DNA of 64,000 nucleotides from Cellulomonas sp. URHE0023 (GTDB lineage: Bacteria > Actinomycetota > Actinomycetes > Actinomycetales > Cellulomonadaceae), in NCBI RefSeq assembly GCF_000688475.1, contig NZ_JIAN01000006.1:248001-312000 (forward strand), written 5' to 3'. Each line of letters begins with the position of its first letter. The stretch's first letter is position 1. A model generated the notes under the pieces. The model was not told the origin of the DNA and made no database searches. It saw only the letters and a program-made list of their open reading frames with translations. The translations under genes were made by a program, and so were the position numbers. This document shows positions 9,360 to 20,542 of the stretch, one piece after another.

Positions 9360-10214
9360 TCAGAACGCCGTCAAGCCTCGCGAGCGGAACGTCTCCCGGA
9401 CGTCCTCGACCAGCTCCAGGGACGGTGCTGCCGTCTCCTCGAGCTGGTACTCCATGCCGAGCTCGGCCCACTTGTCGCGCCCCATCTGGTGGAACGGCAG
9501 CACCTCGACACGCGCGGCGCCACCGAACGCGACGATCTGGTCGGCGGCTGCCGCGACGTTCTCGGGCGCGTCCGTGAGGCCCGGCACGAGGACGAAGCGC
9601 ACCCAGATCTCGATCCCGCGGTCGTTGAGGCGACGCCCGAAGTCCAGCGTCGGCTCCAGGTCGCGTCCCGTCGCGCGCCGGTAGGTGTCCGGGAGTCCGG
9701 ACTTCACGTCGAGCAGCACAAGGTCGAGGTTGTCGAGCATCGCGTCCGTGCAGTGCCTGCCGAGGAACCCCGACGTGTCGAGCGCCGTGTGCAGGTCCAT
9801 CGCCTTGGCGCCCCGGAGCAACCGAGCGGTGAACGCGGGCTGCATGAGCGGCTCACCGCCCGAGACGGTCAGACCTCCGCCGGTCGCAGTCAGCACCGTC
9901 CGGTACCGCGCCAGCCGCCCCAGGATCTCGTCGGCGCTCACGTCGGTCCCCCGACGCATCTCCATCGTGTCCGGGTTGTGGCAGTACAGACAACGCAACG
10001 GGCAGCCGGCCAGGAACACGGTCATCCGCGTCCCTGGGCCGTCTACTGCCGTCACGAGCTCCCACGAGTGCACCGACCCGAGCTCGCCCGACCGGATCGA
10101 CGCCAACCGCGTGCTGTGGTCGACGTCGATCTCGGACAGGCCTGCCGTCCCGGCGTGTGCGCGAGGCAGGCCCAGGCTCACCCCACGGTCCGTGGAGGGC
10201 AGGGTGGAGGTCAT
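9360..10214 (-). CDS. pflA: pyruvate formate-lyase-activating enzyme
   Basis: A 284-residue radical SAM enzyme. The 4Fe-4S cluster motif CPLRCLYC (CX3CX2C) and the glycine-rich [10 protein letters not shown] (SAM-binding GGE) are intact. It uses S-adenosylmethionine to place the glycyl radical on PflB. The N-terminal stretch of about 45 residues before [11 protein letters not shown] is longer than in E. coli, but the ATG at 10214 overlaps the pflB stop by 4 bases (ATGA), which supports this start. The reaction is oxygen-sensitive, so the pair is expected to work under oxygen limitation. Confidence 0.95.
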   Translation of the reverse strand: MTSTLPSTDRGVSLGLPRAHAGTAGLSEIDVDHSTRLASIRSGELGSVHSWELVTAVDGPGTRMTVFLAGCPLRCLYCHNPDTMEMRRGTDVSADEILGRLARYRTVLTATGGGLTVSGGEPLMQPAFTARLLRGAKAMDLHTALDTSGFLGRHCTDAMLDNLDLVLLDVKSGLPDTYRRATGRDLEPTLDFGRRLNDRGIEIWVRFVLVPGLTDAPENVAAAADQIVAFGGAARVEVLPFHQMGRDKWAELGMEYQLEETAAPSLELVEDVRETFRSRGLTAF

Positions 10215-12484
10215 ACTGCGCCGTGGAACGTCCTGGAGAGCACGTCCAGCTGCTGCTCACGCGTCAGCCGCACGAAGTTCACGGCGTAGCCGGAGACGCG
10301 GATCGTCAGCTGCGGGTAGTTCTCCGGGTGCTCCATCGCGTCCTCGAGCGTCTCGCGGTTGAGGACGTTGACGTTCATGTGGAAACCCTCGGAGAGCACG
10401 TACGCGTCGAGCAGGCCGACGAGGTTGCCCACCCGCTCCTCCGGCGTGCGTCCGAGCCCCGCGGGCAGCACCGTCGAGGTCAGCGAGATGCCGTCCTGTG
10501 CCTGTCCGTAAGGGATCTTGGCCACCGAGAGGGCGGACGCCAGCATCCCGTGGGAGTCGCGGCCGTTCATCGGGTTGGCACCGGGAGCGAACGGGGCGCC
10601 GGCGGGCCGGCCGTCCGGCGTCGATCCGGTCGCCTTCCCGTAGACCACGTTCGAGGTGATCGTGAGGACGGACTGGGTGGCGAGCGCGTCCCGGTAGGGC
10701 GTGAGCTTGCGCAGCTTGTCCATGAACGTCTCGACCAGACCGACCGCGATCGAGTCGGCGCGGTCGTCGTCGTTCCCGTACGTGGGGAACTCGCCGTCCA
10801 CGACGTAGTCCGTGATCAGACCGCCGGGCACCCGGACAGGGTGCACGGAGGCGTACTTGATGGCCGCGAGCGAGTCCGCCACGACCGACAGCCCGGCGAT
10901 GCCGCACGCCATGGTCCGCAGGATGTCGGCGTCGTGCAGCGCCATCTCGAGACGCTCGTACGCGTACTTGTCGTGCATGTAGTGCACGCAGTTGAGCGCG
11001 TCCATGTACGTCTGGGCGAGCCAGTCCATCATCGAGTCGAACTTCGCCATGACGTCGTCGTAGTCGAGGACGTCACCGACGACCGGGTCGACTGCCGGTG
11101 CGACCTGACGGCCCGTGATCTCGTCACGACCGCCGTTGATGGCGTACAGCAGCGCCTTGGCCAGGTTGACCCGAGCACCGAAGAACTGCATCTGCTTGCC
11201 GACGCGCATCGGCGAGACGCAGCAGGCGATCGCGGCGTCGTCGCCCCACGCGGAGCGGATCAGCTCGTCGGACTCGTACTGGACCGCCGAGGTGTCGATC
11301 GACACCTGGGCGCAGAAGCGCTTGAAGCCGTCGGGCAGCTTGTCGGTCCAGAACACGGTCAGGTTCGGCTCGGGTGCCGGACCCAGGTTGTAGAGCGTCT
11401 GCAGGTACCGGAACGAGGTGCGGGTGACCAGCGGCCGCCCGTCCTGACCGACGCCGCCGATCGTCTCGGTCACCCAGGTGGGGTCGCCCGAGAACAGCTC
11501 GTCGTACTCCGGGGTGCGCAGGAACCGCACGATCCGCAGCTTGATGACGAAGTCGTCGACGAGCTCCTGGACCTGCTCCTCGGTCAGCAGCCCGGCCTCG
11601 AGGTCGCGCTGCAGGTAGATGTCGAGGAACGTCGAGGTGCGGCCCAGCGACATCGCCGCGCCGTTCTGCTCCTTGACCGCACCGAGGTACGCGAAGTACA
11701 GCCACTGCACGGCCTCGCGGCCCGTGGTCGCCGGCGCCGACAGGTCGTAGCCGTAGGACGCGGCCATGGTCTTGAGCTCGTTCAGCGCCCGGATCTGCTC
11801 GGAGTTCTCCTCGCGTGCCCGGATGACGTCCTCCGTCGACCGGCGGGAGTCGAGCACGGCCCGCTCCTCGCGCTTGGCGGTGATCAGGGCGTTGACCCCG
11901 TACAGCGCGACGCGACGGTAGTCGCCGATGATGCGTCCGCGACCGTACGCGTCGGGCAGCCCCGTGATCAGGTGCGAGGAGCGCGCGGCCCGGACGTCGG
12001 GCGGGTACACGTCGAAGACGCCGTCGTTGTGCGTCTTGCGGTACGTGCCGAAGATCTTGCCGACCGTCGGGTCGGGGTCGAAGCCGTACGTCTCGAGCGA
12101 CTTCTCCACCATCCGGTAGCCGCCGTTGGGCATGATCGCGCGCTTGAGCGGCGCATCGGTCTGCAGGCCGACGACGAGCTCGTTCTCCTCGTCGATGTAG
12201 CCGGGGGCGTGCGACGTGATCGTCGAGGGCGTGTGGGCGTCGATGTCGTACACGCCGCGCTCGCGCTCGGCGGGGAACATCTCGCTCAGCCGCGCCCACA
12301 GGGCAGTCGTCCGGGCGGTCGGGCCAGCCAGGAATCCTGCGTCGCCCTCGTAGGGCGTGTAGTTGCGCTGGATGAAGTCGCGGACGTCGATCCGGTCCGT
12401 CCACGGACCGGTCTCGAACCCTGCCCAGCCCGGCTCACGGTCGCGTGCACTGTGGTCGGTGGTGGGCACCGTGCTGGTGGACAT
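10211..12484 (-). CDS. pflB: formate C-acetyltransferase (pyruvate formate-lyase)
   Basis: A 757-residue glycyl radical enzyme, close to the 760 of E. coli PflB. It cleaves pyruvate with CoA to acetyl-CoA and formate. The adjacent active-site cysteines are in AIACCVSP and the radical glycine is Gly732 in RVSGYAV near the C-terminus. The ATG at 12484 follows GAGGAG at 5 nt; an in-frame GTG at 12517 adds 11 residues without a good site. First gene of a two-gene operon with its activase. Several TTGACG/TAGTGT-like elements lie in the short upstream region, but I cannot define a clear anaerobic regulator site. Confidence 0.97.
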   Translation of the reverse strand: MSTSTVPTTDHSARDREPGWAGFETGPWTDRIDVRDFIQRNYTPYEGDAGFLAGPTARTTALWARLSEMFPAERERGVYDIDAHTPSTITSHAPGYIDEENELVVGLQTDAPLKRAIMPNGGYRMVEKSLETYGFDPDPTVGKIFGTYRKTHNDGVFDVYPPDVRAARSSHLITGLPDAYGRGRIIGDYRRVALYGVNALITAKREERAVLDSRRSTEDVIRAREENSEQIRALNELKTMAASYGYDLSAPATTGREAVQWLYFAYLGAVKEQNGAAMSLGRTSTFLDIYLQRDLEAGLLTEEQVQELVDDFVIKLRIVRFLRTPEYDELFSGDPTWVTETIGGVGQDGRPLVTRTSFRYLQTLYNLGPAPEPNLTVFWTDKLPDGFKRFCAQVSIDTSAVQYESDELIRSAWGDDAAIACCVSPMRVGKQMQFFGARVNLAKALLYAINGGRDEITGRQVAPAVDPVVGDVLDYDDVMAKFDSMMDWLAQTYMDALNCVHYMHDKYAYERLEMALHDADILRTMACGIAGLSVVADSLAAIKYASVHPVRVPGGLITDYVVDGEFPTYGNDDDRADSIAVGLVETFMDKLRKLTPYRDALATQSVLTITSNVVYGKATGSTPDGRPAGAPFAPGANPMNGRDSHGMLASALSVAKIPYGQAQDGISLTSTVLPAGLGRTPEERVGNLVGLLDAYVLSEGFHMNVNVLNRETLEDAMEHPENYPQLTIRVSGYAVNFVRLTREQQLDVLSRTFHGAV

Positions 12485-12575
12485 CTGTGCTCCTCTTTCG
12501 GGTCGGTAGTTCGACACTAGGAGGCTGGCCAGGCGTCAACCCGGGCCCTTGGTCCCTAGATGGACATTGCGTGCG

Positions 12576-14477
12576 TCACACTCTACGACCGAGGGCAGCG
12601 AGTGCGTCCCGGGCGATGTCCTCGGGTCGCAGACGCAGCGTGTCGACGAGCTGCTCGCGTGTCGCGTGGTCCAGGAAGGCGCGCGGGATGCCGAACGACT
12701 GCACGGGCGTACCGATCCCGGCCTCGGCCGACCGCTGCCCGATCAGCGAGCCGATGCCACCGTCGACCACACCGTCCTCGACCGTCACGACGTGCTGGTG
12801 CTCGCCGACGAGCTTGATCAACGACTCCGGCACGGGCAGGACCCAGCGCGGGTCGACGACGTCGACGCGCAGCCCGTGCGCGGCCAGGATCTCGGCCACG
12901 CCCAGTGCGGTGCCCACCATCGAGCCGACACCCACGACGAGCACCGAGGGCACAGCCGGGGCGCCCTGCTCGTCCACGGCCGTGTCATGACGCGCGAGCA
13001 GGTCCACGCCGTCCAGGTCCTCGAGCGCGGGGATCGGCTCGCCCAGGGCGCCCTTGGGGTAGCGCACCACGGTGGGAGCGTCGTCGACGTCCACCGCGGC
13101 ACGCAGCGCTGCCCGCAGCGTCTGCTCGTCGCGGGGCGCCGCGAGCCGGAGCCCGGGCACGATGCCGAGCATCGCCATGTCCCACATGCCGTTGTGGCTC
13201 GCGCCGTCGTCACCCGTCAGGCCTGCGCGGTCCAGCACGAACGTCACGCCGGCCTTGTGCAGGGCCACGTCCATGAGGACCTGGTCGAAGGCACGGTTCA
13301 GGAACGTCGCGTACACCGCGACCACCGGATGAAGACCACCGAACGCCATGCCGGCCGCGGACGTCGCGGCGTGCTGCTCGGCGATGCCGACGTCGAACAC
13401 CCGCTCGGGGAACTCCGCGGCGAACGGCGCCAGGCCCACGGGCTGGAGCATGGCCGCGGTGATCGCGACGACGTCCTTGCGCTGACGTCCGATCCGCACG
13501 ATCTCGTCGGCGAAGACCCCGGTCCACCCGAACCGGGACGGTGCGAGCGGGAGACCGGTCTCTGGATGGATCCTGCCGACCGCGTGGAACCGGTCGGCGA
13601 CGTCCTGCTCGGCGGGCGTGTAGCCGCGGCCCTTCTCCGTGATGACGTGCACGATGACGGGTCCGCCGAACGCCTTGGCGGCCCGCAGGGACCGCTCGAC
13701 CGCGCGGATGTCGTGGCCGTCGACCGGACCGAGGTACTTGATGCCGAGGTCCTCGAACATGCCCTGCGGCACCAGGACGTCCTTGATGCCCTTCTTCATG
13801 CCGTGCAGCGCGTCGTACGTGGCGCGACCCGGCGGCCCCGCGCGCCGCAGCGTGCGCTTGCCCCAGGTCAGCACGTTCTCGTAGCCGCGCGTCGTGCGCA
13901 GGATGTCCAGGTGGTGCGCCATGCCGCCGATCGTCGGGGCGTAGGAGCGTCCGTTGTCGTTGACGACGATGACGAGCCGACGGTCCTGCCCGTCCGCGAT
14001 GTTGTTGAGCGCCTCCCAGGCCATGCCACCGGTGAGCGCACCGTCGCCGATCACGGCGACCACGTGACGGTCCCCACGGCCCTGCAGCTCGTTGGCCTTC
14101 GCGATCCCGTCCGCCCAGCTCAGGGCGGTCGAGGCGTGCGAGTTCTCGACGACGTCGTGCTCGGACTCGGCGCGGCTCGGGTACCCGGACAGGCCGTCAC
14201 GGCTGCGCAGCTTCGAGAAGTCGGTGCGGCCCGTCAGGAGCTTGTGCACGTAGGCCTGGTGACCGGTGTCGAAGACCATGGCGTCGAGCGGCGACTCGAA
14301 CACCCGGTGCATCGCGATCGTGAGCTCGACCACGCCGAGGTTCGGACCCAGGTGGCCGCCGGTGCGAGACACCGACTCGACCAGGAACGTGCGGATCTCA
14401 CCCGCGAGCTCGTCCGCCTGCCCCGGGCTGAGACGGCGGACGTCCGCCGGGGTGCTGATGCGATCGAGCTGGCCCAA
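12576..14477 (-). CDS. dxs: 1-deoxy-D-xylulose-5-phosphate synthase
   Basis: A 633-residue thiamine-diphosphate enzyme that condenses pyruvate and glyceraldehyde 3-phosphate in the first step of the MEP isoprenoid pathway. The cofactor motif [27 protein letters not shown] and [10 protein letters not shown] (catalytic glutamate) are intact. I chose TTG at 14477, giving [12 protein letters not shown], the usual family start, with GAGGAG 9 nt upstream. A GTG at 14516 would lie between the -10 box (14517-14522) and the expected transcription start. Downstream isoprenoid use is represented by the polyprenyl synthase at 52872. Confidence 0.95.
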   Translation of the reverse strand: MGQLDRISTPADVRRLSPGQADELAGEIRTFLVESVSRTGGHLGPNLGVVELTIAMHRVFESPLDAMVFDTGHQAYVHKLLTGRTDFSKLRSRDGLSGYPSRAESEHDVVENSHASTALSWADGIAKANELQGRGDRHVVAVIGDGALTGGMAWEALNNIADGQDRRLVIVVNDNGRSYAPTIGGMAHHLDILRTTRGYENVLTWGKRTLRRAGPPGRATYDALHGMKKGIKDVLVPQGMFEDLGIKYLGPVDGHDIRAVERSLRAAKAFGGPVIVHVITEKGRGYTPAEQDVADRFHAVGRIHPETGLPLAPSRFGWTGVFADEIVRIGRQRKDVVAITAAMLQPVGLAPFAAEFPERVFDVGIAEQHAATSAAGMAFGGLHPVVAVYATFLNRAFDQVLMDVALHKAGVTFVLDRAGLTGDDGASHNGMWDMAMLGIVPGLRLAAPRDEQTLRAALRAAVDVDDAPTVVRYPKGALGEPIPALEDLDGVDLLARHDTAVDEQGAPAVPSVLVVGVGSMVGTALGVAEILAAHGLRVDVVDPRWVLPVPESLIKLVGEHQHVVTVEDGVVDGGIGSLIGQRSAEAGIGTPVQSFGIPRAFLDHATREQLVDTLRLRPEDIARDALAALGRRV

Positions 14478-14516
14478 GGGTGGCTTCTCCTCGTGGGTCG
14501 GACTGGCGGACGTCAC

Positions 14517-14522
14517 AGTCTA
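14517..14522 (-). promoter_or_regulatory. -10 box TAGACT for dxs
   Basis: TAGACT on the minus strand predicts a transcription start near 14510, so the dxs leader is about 30 nt. This position argues against the upstream GTG as the dxs start codon. Confidence 0.5.
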
Positions 14523-14523
14523 G

Positions 14524-16050
<1,527 letters not shown>

Positions 16051-16054
16051 CGGC

Positions 16055-16747
16055 ATGAGACCCGTCCTGATCCTCACCCATGCCCCGCACGAGGGCCCGG
16101 GTCTGGTGGCCCAGGGGCTCGACTCGCCCGTCCGCGTGCGCACCGTCCTCGACCTGCCCGACCCTCGGCTCCCCTCGCTCGACGAGGTGTCCGGAGTCGT
16201 GGTCATGGGCGGCAGCATGGACGCCGACGACCTGAAGGGCCACCCCGGGCTGGCCGCCGAGCAGGCGCTGCTGGCGTCGGCCGTCGAGGCGGGCGTCCCC
16301 GTGCTCGGCATCTGCCTCGGCATGCAGCTCCTCGCGCTCGCACTGGGTGCGCCGCTGCGACGGCGCACCGGCACGGAGATCGGGTTCGCCCCGGTCGACG
16401 TCGTCGCGGACGACCCGGTCCTCGGCGTCCTGGGCTCGAACCCGAACGTCCTGCACTGGCACTCCGACTCGGTGGACCTTCCCCCAGGAGCAACCCTGCT
16501 CGCGTCGACCGAGCTCACGCCCGTTCAGGCGTTCCGGGCAGGAAGCGCGCTCGGTCTGCAGTTCCATCCCGAGCTCGACGCCGGGATGCTCGACCTGTGG
16601 CTCTCGACACCCGACATGGTGGGCACGCTCGCCGACGACGAGATCGAGACCATCCGCGCCGCCGGCGCCGAACAGCTCCCCGTCCTCGTACCCGCTGCGG
16701 AGAAGGCCTTCGCCGTGTTCGGGGAGCGCGTGCGGGCACGCGGATGA
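16055..16747 (+). CDS. class I glutamine amidotransferase, GMP-synthase-like
   Basis: A 230-residue stand-alone GATase1 domain. The nucleophile elbow GICLGMQLLA carries the catalytic cysteine (near residue 88), and LQFHPELD gives the histidine-glutamate pair. HWHSDSVDLP is typical of the GMP-synthase-like group. Stand-alone members hydrolyse glutamine or gamma-glutamyl compounds and the true substrate is unknown. Its place right behind guaB1 (4-base gap) suggests a nucleotide-related role. A longer open frame begins inside guaB1 but lacks a start signal. Its stop overlaps the next ATG (ATGA). Confidence 0.85.
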   Translation: MRPVLILTHAPHEGPGLVAQGLDSPVRVRTVLDLPDPRLPSLDEVSGVVVMGGSMDADDLKGHPGLAAEQALLASAVEAGVPVLGICLGMQLLALALGAPLRRRTGTEIGFAPVDVVADDPVLGVLGSNPNVLHWHSDSVDLPPGATLLASTELTPVQAFRAGSALGLQFHPELDAGMLDLWLSTPDMVGTLADDEIETIRAAGAEQLPVLVPAAEKAFAVFGERVRARG

Positions 16748-17418
16748 CCGCGCCCGTGCCGGACGTCCGCGGCGCTCGCGACGAGCTGGTCGACCTGTGC
16801 GCCCGAGGCGTCGACTGGCGCGTCGACCCGGCACGCGTCCTCGCCGACCCCTCCGACGCCCGGCCCGCCGCCGTCCTGATCCTCTTCGGGGAGCTGGAGG
16901 GGACCGGTCCGCTGGCCACGGCGCACGACCTCGACGTGCTGCTGCAACGCCGTGCGGCCGGGCTCGGCAGCCACGCCGGGCAGATCTCCTTCCCGGGCGG
17001 CCGGCTCGAACCCTCCGACAGCGGACCGCGGGACGCCGCCTTGCGCGAGGCGGTCGAGGAGACCGGGCTCGACCCGTCAGGGGTGGACGTCCTCGGGACG
17101 CTCCCGCCGCTTCCCGTCCCGGTGAGCAACCACCTCGTCACGCCGGTCCCGGCCTGGTGGACGCACCCGTCCCGGGTCGCCGCGGTGGACCACGCGGAGA
17201 CGGTCGACGTGTTCCGGGTGTCGGTCACCGACCTGCTCGACCCGAAGAACCGGGCGAGCGTCGAGCACACCCGGTGGGGCCGGGCCATCCGCACACCTGC
17301 GTTCGTCGTCGACGGGGTGCTCATCTGGGGCTTCACGGGCATCGTCCTGGCGCGGATGTTCGACGCCCTCGGCTGGGCTGTGCCGTACGACGAGAAGCGC
17401 ACGGTCTCAGCCCGCTGA
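16744..17418 (+). CDS. Nudix hydrolase, CoA pyrophosphatase type
   Basis: A 224-residue hydrolase. The Nudix box spans about residues 85-108 (GGRLEP through REAVEETG), with the metal-binding REXXEE intact. Just before it, LLQRRAAGLGSHAGQISFPGG matches the extra motif that marks CoA-diphosphatase (UPF0035) members, which split CoA into phosphopantetheine and 3',5'-ADP. It could remove oxidised CoA. The ATG at 16744 overlaps the GATase stop by 4 bases, and its own stop overlaps the following ATG (TGATG), so the whole run is translationally coupled. Confidence 0.88.
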   Translation: MTAPVPDVRGARDELVDLCARGVDWRVDPARVLADPSDARPAAVLILFGELEGTGPLATAHDLDVLLQRRAAGLGSHAGQISFPGGRLEPSDSGPRDAALREAVEETGLDPSGVDVLGTLPPLPVPVSNHLVTPVPAWWTHPSRVAAVDHAETVDVFRVSVTDLLDPKNRASVEHTRWGRAIRTPAFVVDGVLIWGFTGIVLARMFDALGWAVPYDEKRTVSAR

Positions 17419-18281
17419 TGGCGCATCCTGTGCCAGAGGTCGACGTGACGGACACGCTCGTGCGCACCCTCCTGAACGAGCAGCATCCCGACCTCGCCGA
17501 GCGCCCGCTGAGTTGGGCGGGCACCGGCTGGGACAACGCACTGTGGCGGCTCGGTGACGACCTCGCGGCTCGGCTCCCGGTCCGCGCTGCCGCCGCTCCC
17601 CTGGTGGCGCACGAGCAGCAGTGGCTCCCGGTGCTCGCGCCAGGTCTGCCCGTCGACGTGCCGGTCCCTGTCCGGGTCGGGACGGCGTCCTCGACCTACC
17701 CGTGGGCGTGGAGCGTCGTCCCCTGGTTCGACGCCGTGGCGGCGCACCACACACCCGTCGCTGAGCGATCGGCGTGGGCTGCGCACCTCGCCGAGGTCTT
17801 CCTCGCACTGCACCGACCGGCTCCCGGCAACGCCCCGGTGAACCCCGTCCGAGGGATCCCGGTCCCCCGCGACCGGCTCGCAGAGCGGCTCGCGACGCTC
17901 GACGTGCCGGACTCCGACCGCATCCTGGAACGGTTCCGGGACCTCGCCGACGCACCTGCGTGGGACGGTGCGGCACTGTGGCTGCACGGCGACCCGCACC
18001 CTGCGAACCTGCTGGTGCAGGGCGGAGCGCTTCGTGCGGTCATCGACTTCGGTGACCTCACCTCCGGTGACCCGGCCTCCGACCTGGCGACCGCATGGCT
18101 CACGTTCGACAGCGACGGCCGCGAGGCCTTCCGCCAGGGGCTCCGCTACGACGACGCGACCTGGCGACGAGCACGGGCGTGGGCGCTGCACCTGGCCGTG
18201 ATGTTCCTGCTGCATCCCGACGAGCACCCCGGACTCGTCCCGATCGGGCTGCACGGACTGTCCCAGGCGCTCTCCGACTGA
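17418..18281 (+). CDS. APH-family phosphotransferase
   Basis: A 287-residue protein of the aminoglycoside phosphotransferase/choline kinase fold. The catalytic loop LHGDPHPANLLV (HGDxxxxN) and the metal-binding VIDFGDLTSGDPASDLA are intact, and the N-lobe begins with a GWDNALWRLGDDLAARLP nucleotide-binding strand pair. Family members phosphorylate small molecules or antibiotics; the chromosomal setting in a conserved coupled run argues for a metabolic substrate rather than drug resistance. Last gene of the guaB1 run, ending 7 bases before a convergent membrane-protein gene. Confidence 0.85.
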   Translation: MAHPVPEVDVTDTLVRTLLNEQHPDLAERPLSWAGTGWDNALWRLGDDLAARLPVRAAAAPLVAHEQQWLPVLAPGLPVDVPVPVRVGTASSTYPWAWSVVPWFDAVAAHHTPVAERSAWAAHLAEVFLALHRPAPGNAPVNPVRGIPVPRDRLAERLATLDVPDSDRILERFRDLADAPAWDGAALWLHGDPHPANLLVQGGALRAVIDFGDLTSGDPASDLATAWLTFDSDGREAFRQGLRYDDATWRRARAWALHLAVMFLLHPDEHPGLVPIGLHGLSQALSD

Positions 18282-18288
18282 CCGGGCA

Positions 18289-18492
18289 TCACGCGTCGGA
18301 GCCCGGCTCCGTCCCGCCTTCGCGCCCGCGAGCCACAGTCCTGTGTCGAGCCGCCCAGGCGGCCATGACCGCGAGCACCCCGGTCACGGCCTGCGCCGTG
18401 CCGAGCACGGGCGCCCCCCAAGCGAACGACAGCAGCCCGTTGACGACGAAGATCGCCGCGACGGTGAGCCAGAACGTCGACGACGCGGTCAC
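18289..18492 (-). CDS. small two-TM membrane protein
   Basis: A 67-residue hydrophobic protein with two predicted membrane segments (about residues 8-25 and 30-48) and a charged tail (ARHRTVARGREGG). No family recognised. The GTG start overlaps the stop of the upstream gene by 4 bases (GTGA), so it is probably translated together with the cysteine-rich envelope protein and may be its membrane partner. Confidence 0.65.
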   Translation of the reverse strand: MTASSTFWLTVAAIFVVNGLLSFAWGAPVLGTAQAVTGVLAVMAAWAARHRTVARGREGGTEPGSDA

Positions 18493-19034
18493 GACGTGCA
18501 CTCGCCCGCGTAGGTCCAGTCCTCGAACAGGTACCCGCAGGTCGCTCCGAGGTTCTCCAGCTCCGAACCCTCCGGCTCGGCCAGGTACAGGACGTCGCAC
18601 GCCGCATCCCAGGTGGCTTCGCAGTCCACGACGAGGATGGCCTCCAGAGCGGTGCACGCGTCGACGTCCCCCAGCGCGCAGCCGTCGGCCGTCGCCTGGC
18701 TGTCGAGGTCCGTGCCGGCGTACCACGTGCCGAGCGGGTCCGTCCCGACGTCGCTCTCCTGAACGGTCGCGTCATGCAGCACGGCGATGCCGCTGATGGC
18801 GTCGGTGCCGATCTCGTCGGCCGGGACGTCGGCCTCGGGCGACTCCTGGTCGTCCGCCGGGGTGCTGGCCGAGGTCACCACGACGGGCGGGTCCGCGACG
18901 GCTGCATGGTTCTGGCTCACGTAGACGCCGTAGATCCCACCGAGCGCGGTGATGACCGCCGCGACGGCTGTCAGCACCCCGGGAGCCGTCGAGAAGAACC
19001 CGCTCCTCGTGCTGGAGCTCTCGTTTCCTGTCAT
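18489..19034 (-). CDS. membrane-anchored protein with cysteine-rich actinobacterial C-terminal motif
   Basis: A 181-residue protein with a short cytosolic N-terminus, one membrane segment (about residues 18-40), an acidic linker and an extracytoplasmic domain with six cysteines. The end contains ACDVLYLAEPEGSELENLG and ATCGYL, a divergent form of the CDxLYxxSPxGSxYExxGxTCG tail that I recall from many uncharacterised actinobacterial secreted proteins. The even cysteine count suggests disulfides. Function is unknown. Translationally coupled to the small membrane protein downstream. Confidence 0.7.
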   Translation of the reverse strand: MTGNESSSTRSGFFSTAPGVLTAVAAVITALGGIYGVYVSQNHAAVADPPVVVTSASTPADDQESPEADVPADEIGTDAISGIAVLHDATVQESDVGTDPLGTWYAGTDLDSQATADGCALGDVDACTALEAILVVDCEATWDAACDVLYLAEPEGSELENLGATCGYLFEDWTYAGECTS

Positions 19035-19207
19035 CTGCCTCGCCGCCTCAGCTCAGGTCCGGAGCGACCGTGGACGCAGGGCCGCTCGACAGGATGAGCC
19101 GCGCACCGCGCGCAGAAATACCGTCGTGCCCGCGGAGGCCCGGCGCTCGCTGTCGCCAGCCGGGTGGCGTCACGAGCGTCCGGCGCACGAGAGACCCCTG
19201 CCACGGC

Positions 19208-20542
19208 ATGATGTCCGCCGTGAGTTCCGAACCGGCCCCCGACACGACGCCACGTACCGGCCTGCCCGGCTGGTTGCGTGAGCTCGGTGCCGTCGTGTCG
19301 CACGGCGCACGACTGTGGCTGCGCTCCTGGCCGGTGCTCCTCGTGATCGCGCTGATCGCCACAGCAGGACGCCACGCGGCCGGCTGGGCAGCCGTCAACG
19401 CCTCGACCGTCAACAACACGCTCGGCTGGGCGGTGCTCGTGCTCGCACCCCTGAGCATGGTGGCGGGGATCGTCGCGATGCTGCACGTCCTGCGCCGCGA
19501 TCTCCCCGCGCTCGACGCCATCGCCCGCACGCGCGGCCCGGATGACGCCGCGTCGGGGCACGAGCGCGGCCTGATCGACGTGCTGGCCTCGGTCTTCGTG
19601 CCCTTCCTCGCGCTGTACGCGTCCTACGGGCTGCTCGCCGAGGACCGCAACCGGTTCCTCAACACGGCCGCCTTCCGGCAGTTCGCGGAGAACGGGTTCT
19701 CGCTCACGGGGGACGGTCCGGACGGCAGCTTCGTCGACCTGGCCACGGGCTGGGCGCTCGTCGTGGTCGTGGTCGTCGCCGTCGTGCTGCGCTGGCTGCT
19801 CGGCCGGTGGGAAGGGCGCAGCCACCGGCGCGCGCTCGCCTTCGCCGGTGCCTACGTCGAGGCGTTCTGGCTCCTGGTCGTGGCGACGTTCGCGAGCAAG
19901 CTCCTCGACAGCGCCTGGGCGTGGGTCGAGAGCCGACGTGCCGTGTCGATCGTCCTGGACTGGTGGCTCACCTTCCTCGATGCGCTCGGGCCCGTGGCCG
20001 GGCCGGTCGACGCGACGGTCGACGCGCTCGCGAGCATCCTCGGGAACCTCGACGACCTCGTCGTCATCCCGCTCGCCTGGCTCACGGTCGGTGCCGTCGT
20101 GTACGGGCACAAGCTCGCGGCTCCGCCGACACGCACGCCGCGCGTGCGCCCCGCCGCGTGGGAGCGCCTGCCGGCTCCGGTACGCCGGCTGACCATCGAG
20201 GCCGCCGCGCCCGTCGTCGGGGACGTCCGCGGACGCTTCCGCGCACTCGTGGACGGCTTGCGCCGCCTCGCGATCGCCGGCCTGGGCCCGATGCTCGTGT
20301 TCGCGCTGGCGTTCCTGGTCGCGACTCGGATCGAGGAGGTGGTCCTCCTGCTGGCCCGAGCGGTCAGCGGGCCGCAGGACGTGGACACGTGGCTCGCGTT
20401 CGCGCCCATGGTGTCCTCCGTCGCGACAGCCGTGGGCCTGACCGCGACGGTCGCACTGCTCGCGGCCGGCGTCGACCGGATCCTCGCTGGACAGCACTCG
20501 GCCACGGACCAGCCGGCGCCCGCCGGAGCCACCACGCCCTAG
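19208..20542 (+). CDS. multi-pass membrane protein, function unknown
   Basis: A 444-residue integral membrane protein with about seven to nine hydrophobic segments, including LVVVVVVAVVLRWLLG and the C-terminal VGLTATVALLAAGV, and long amphipathic stretches between them. No catalytic motif is visible and I do not recognise the family. Start uncertain: tandem ATG codons at 19208/19211 and a GTG at 19220 all lack a good Shine-Dalgarno. Its end overlaps the convergent 220-residue membrane protein by 4 bases. Position next to three single-pass envelope proteins suggests an envelope role. Confidence 0.7.
   Translation: MMSAVSSEPAPDTTPRTGLPGWLRELGAVVSHGARLWLRSWPVLLVIALIATAGRHAAGWAAVNASTVNNTLGWAVLVLAPLSMVAGIVAMLHVLRRDLPALDAIARTRGPDDAASGHERGLIDVLASVFVPFLALYASYGLLAEDRNRFLNTAAFRQFAENGFSLTGDGPDGSFVDLATGWALVVVVVVAVVLRWLLGRWEGRSHRRALAFAGAYVEAFWLLVVATFASKLLDSAWAWVESRRAVSIVLDWWLTFLDALGPVAGPVDATVDALASILGNLDDLVVIPLAWLTVGAVVYGHKLAAPPTRTPRVRPAAWERLPAPVRRLTIEAAAPVVGDVRGRFRALVDGLRRLAIAGLGPMLVFALAFLVATRIEEVVLLLARAVSGPQDVDTWLAFAPMVSSVATAVGLTATVALLAAGVDRILAGQHSATDQPAPAGATTP

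Noticed and set aside
14478..14516. Upstream GTG start for dxs
   Set aside because: It lies between the -10 box and the expected transcription start and has no Shine-Dalgarno.
17418..18281. Aminoglycoside resistance gene
   Set aside because: The APH fold is shared by many metabolic kinases and the gene is the coupled end of a housekeeping run with native composition.
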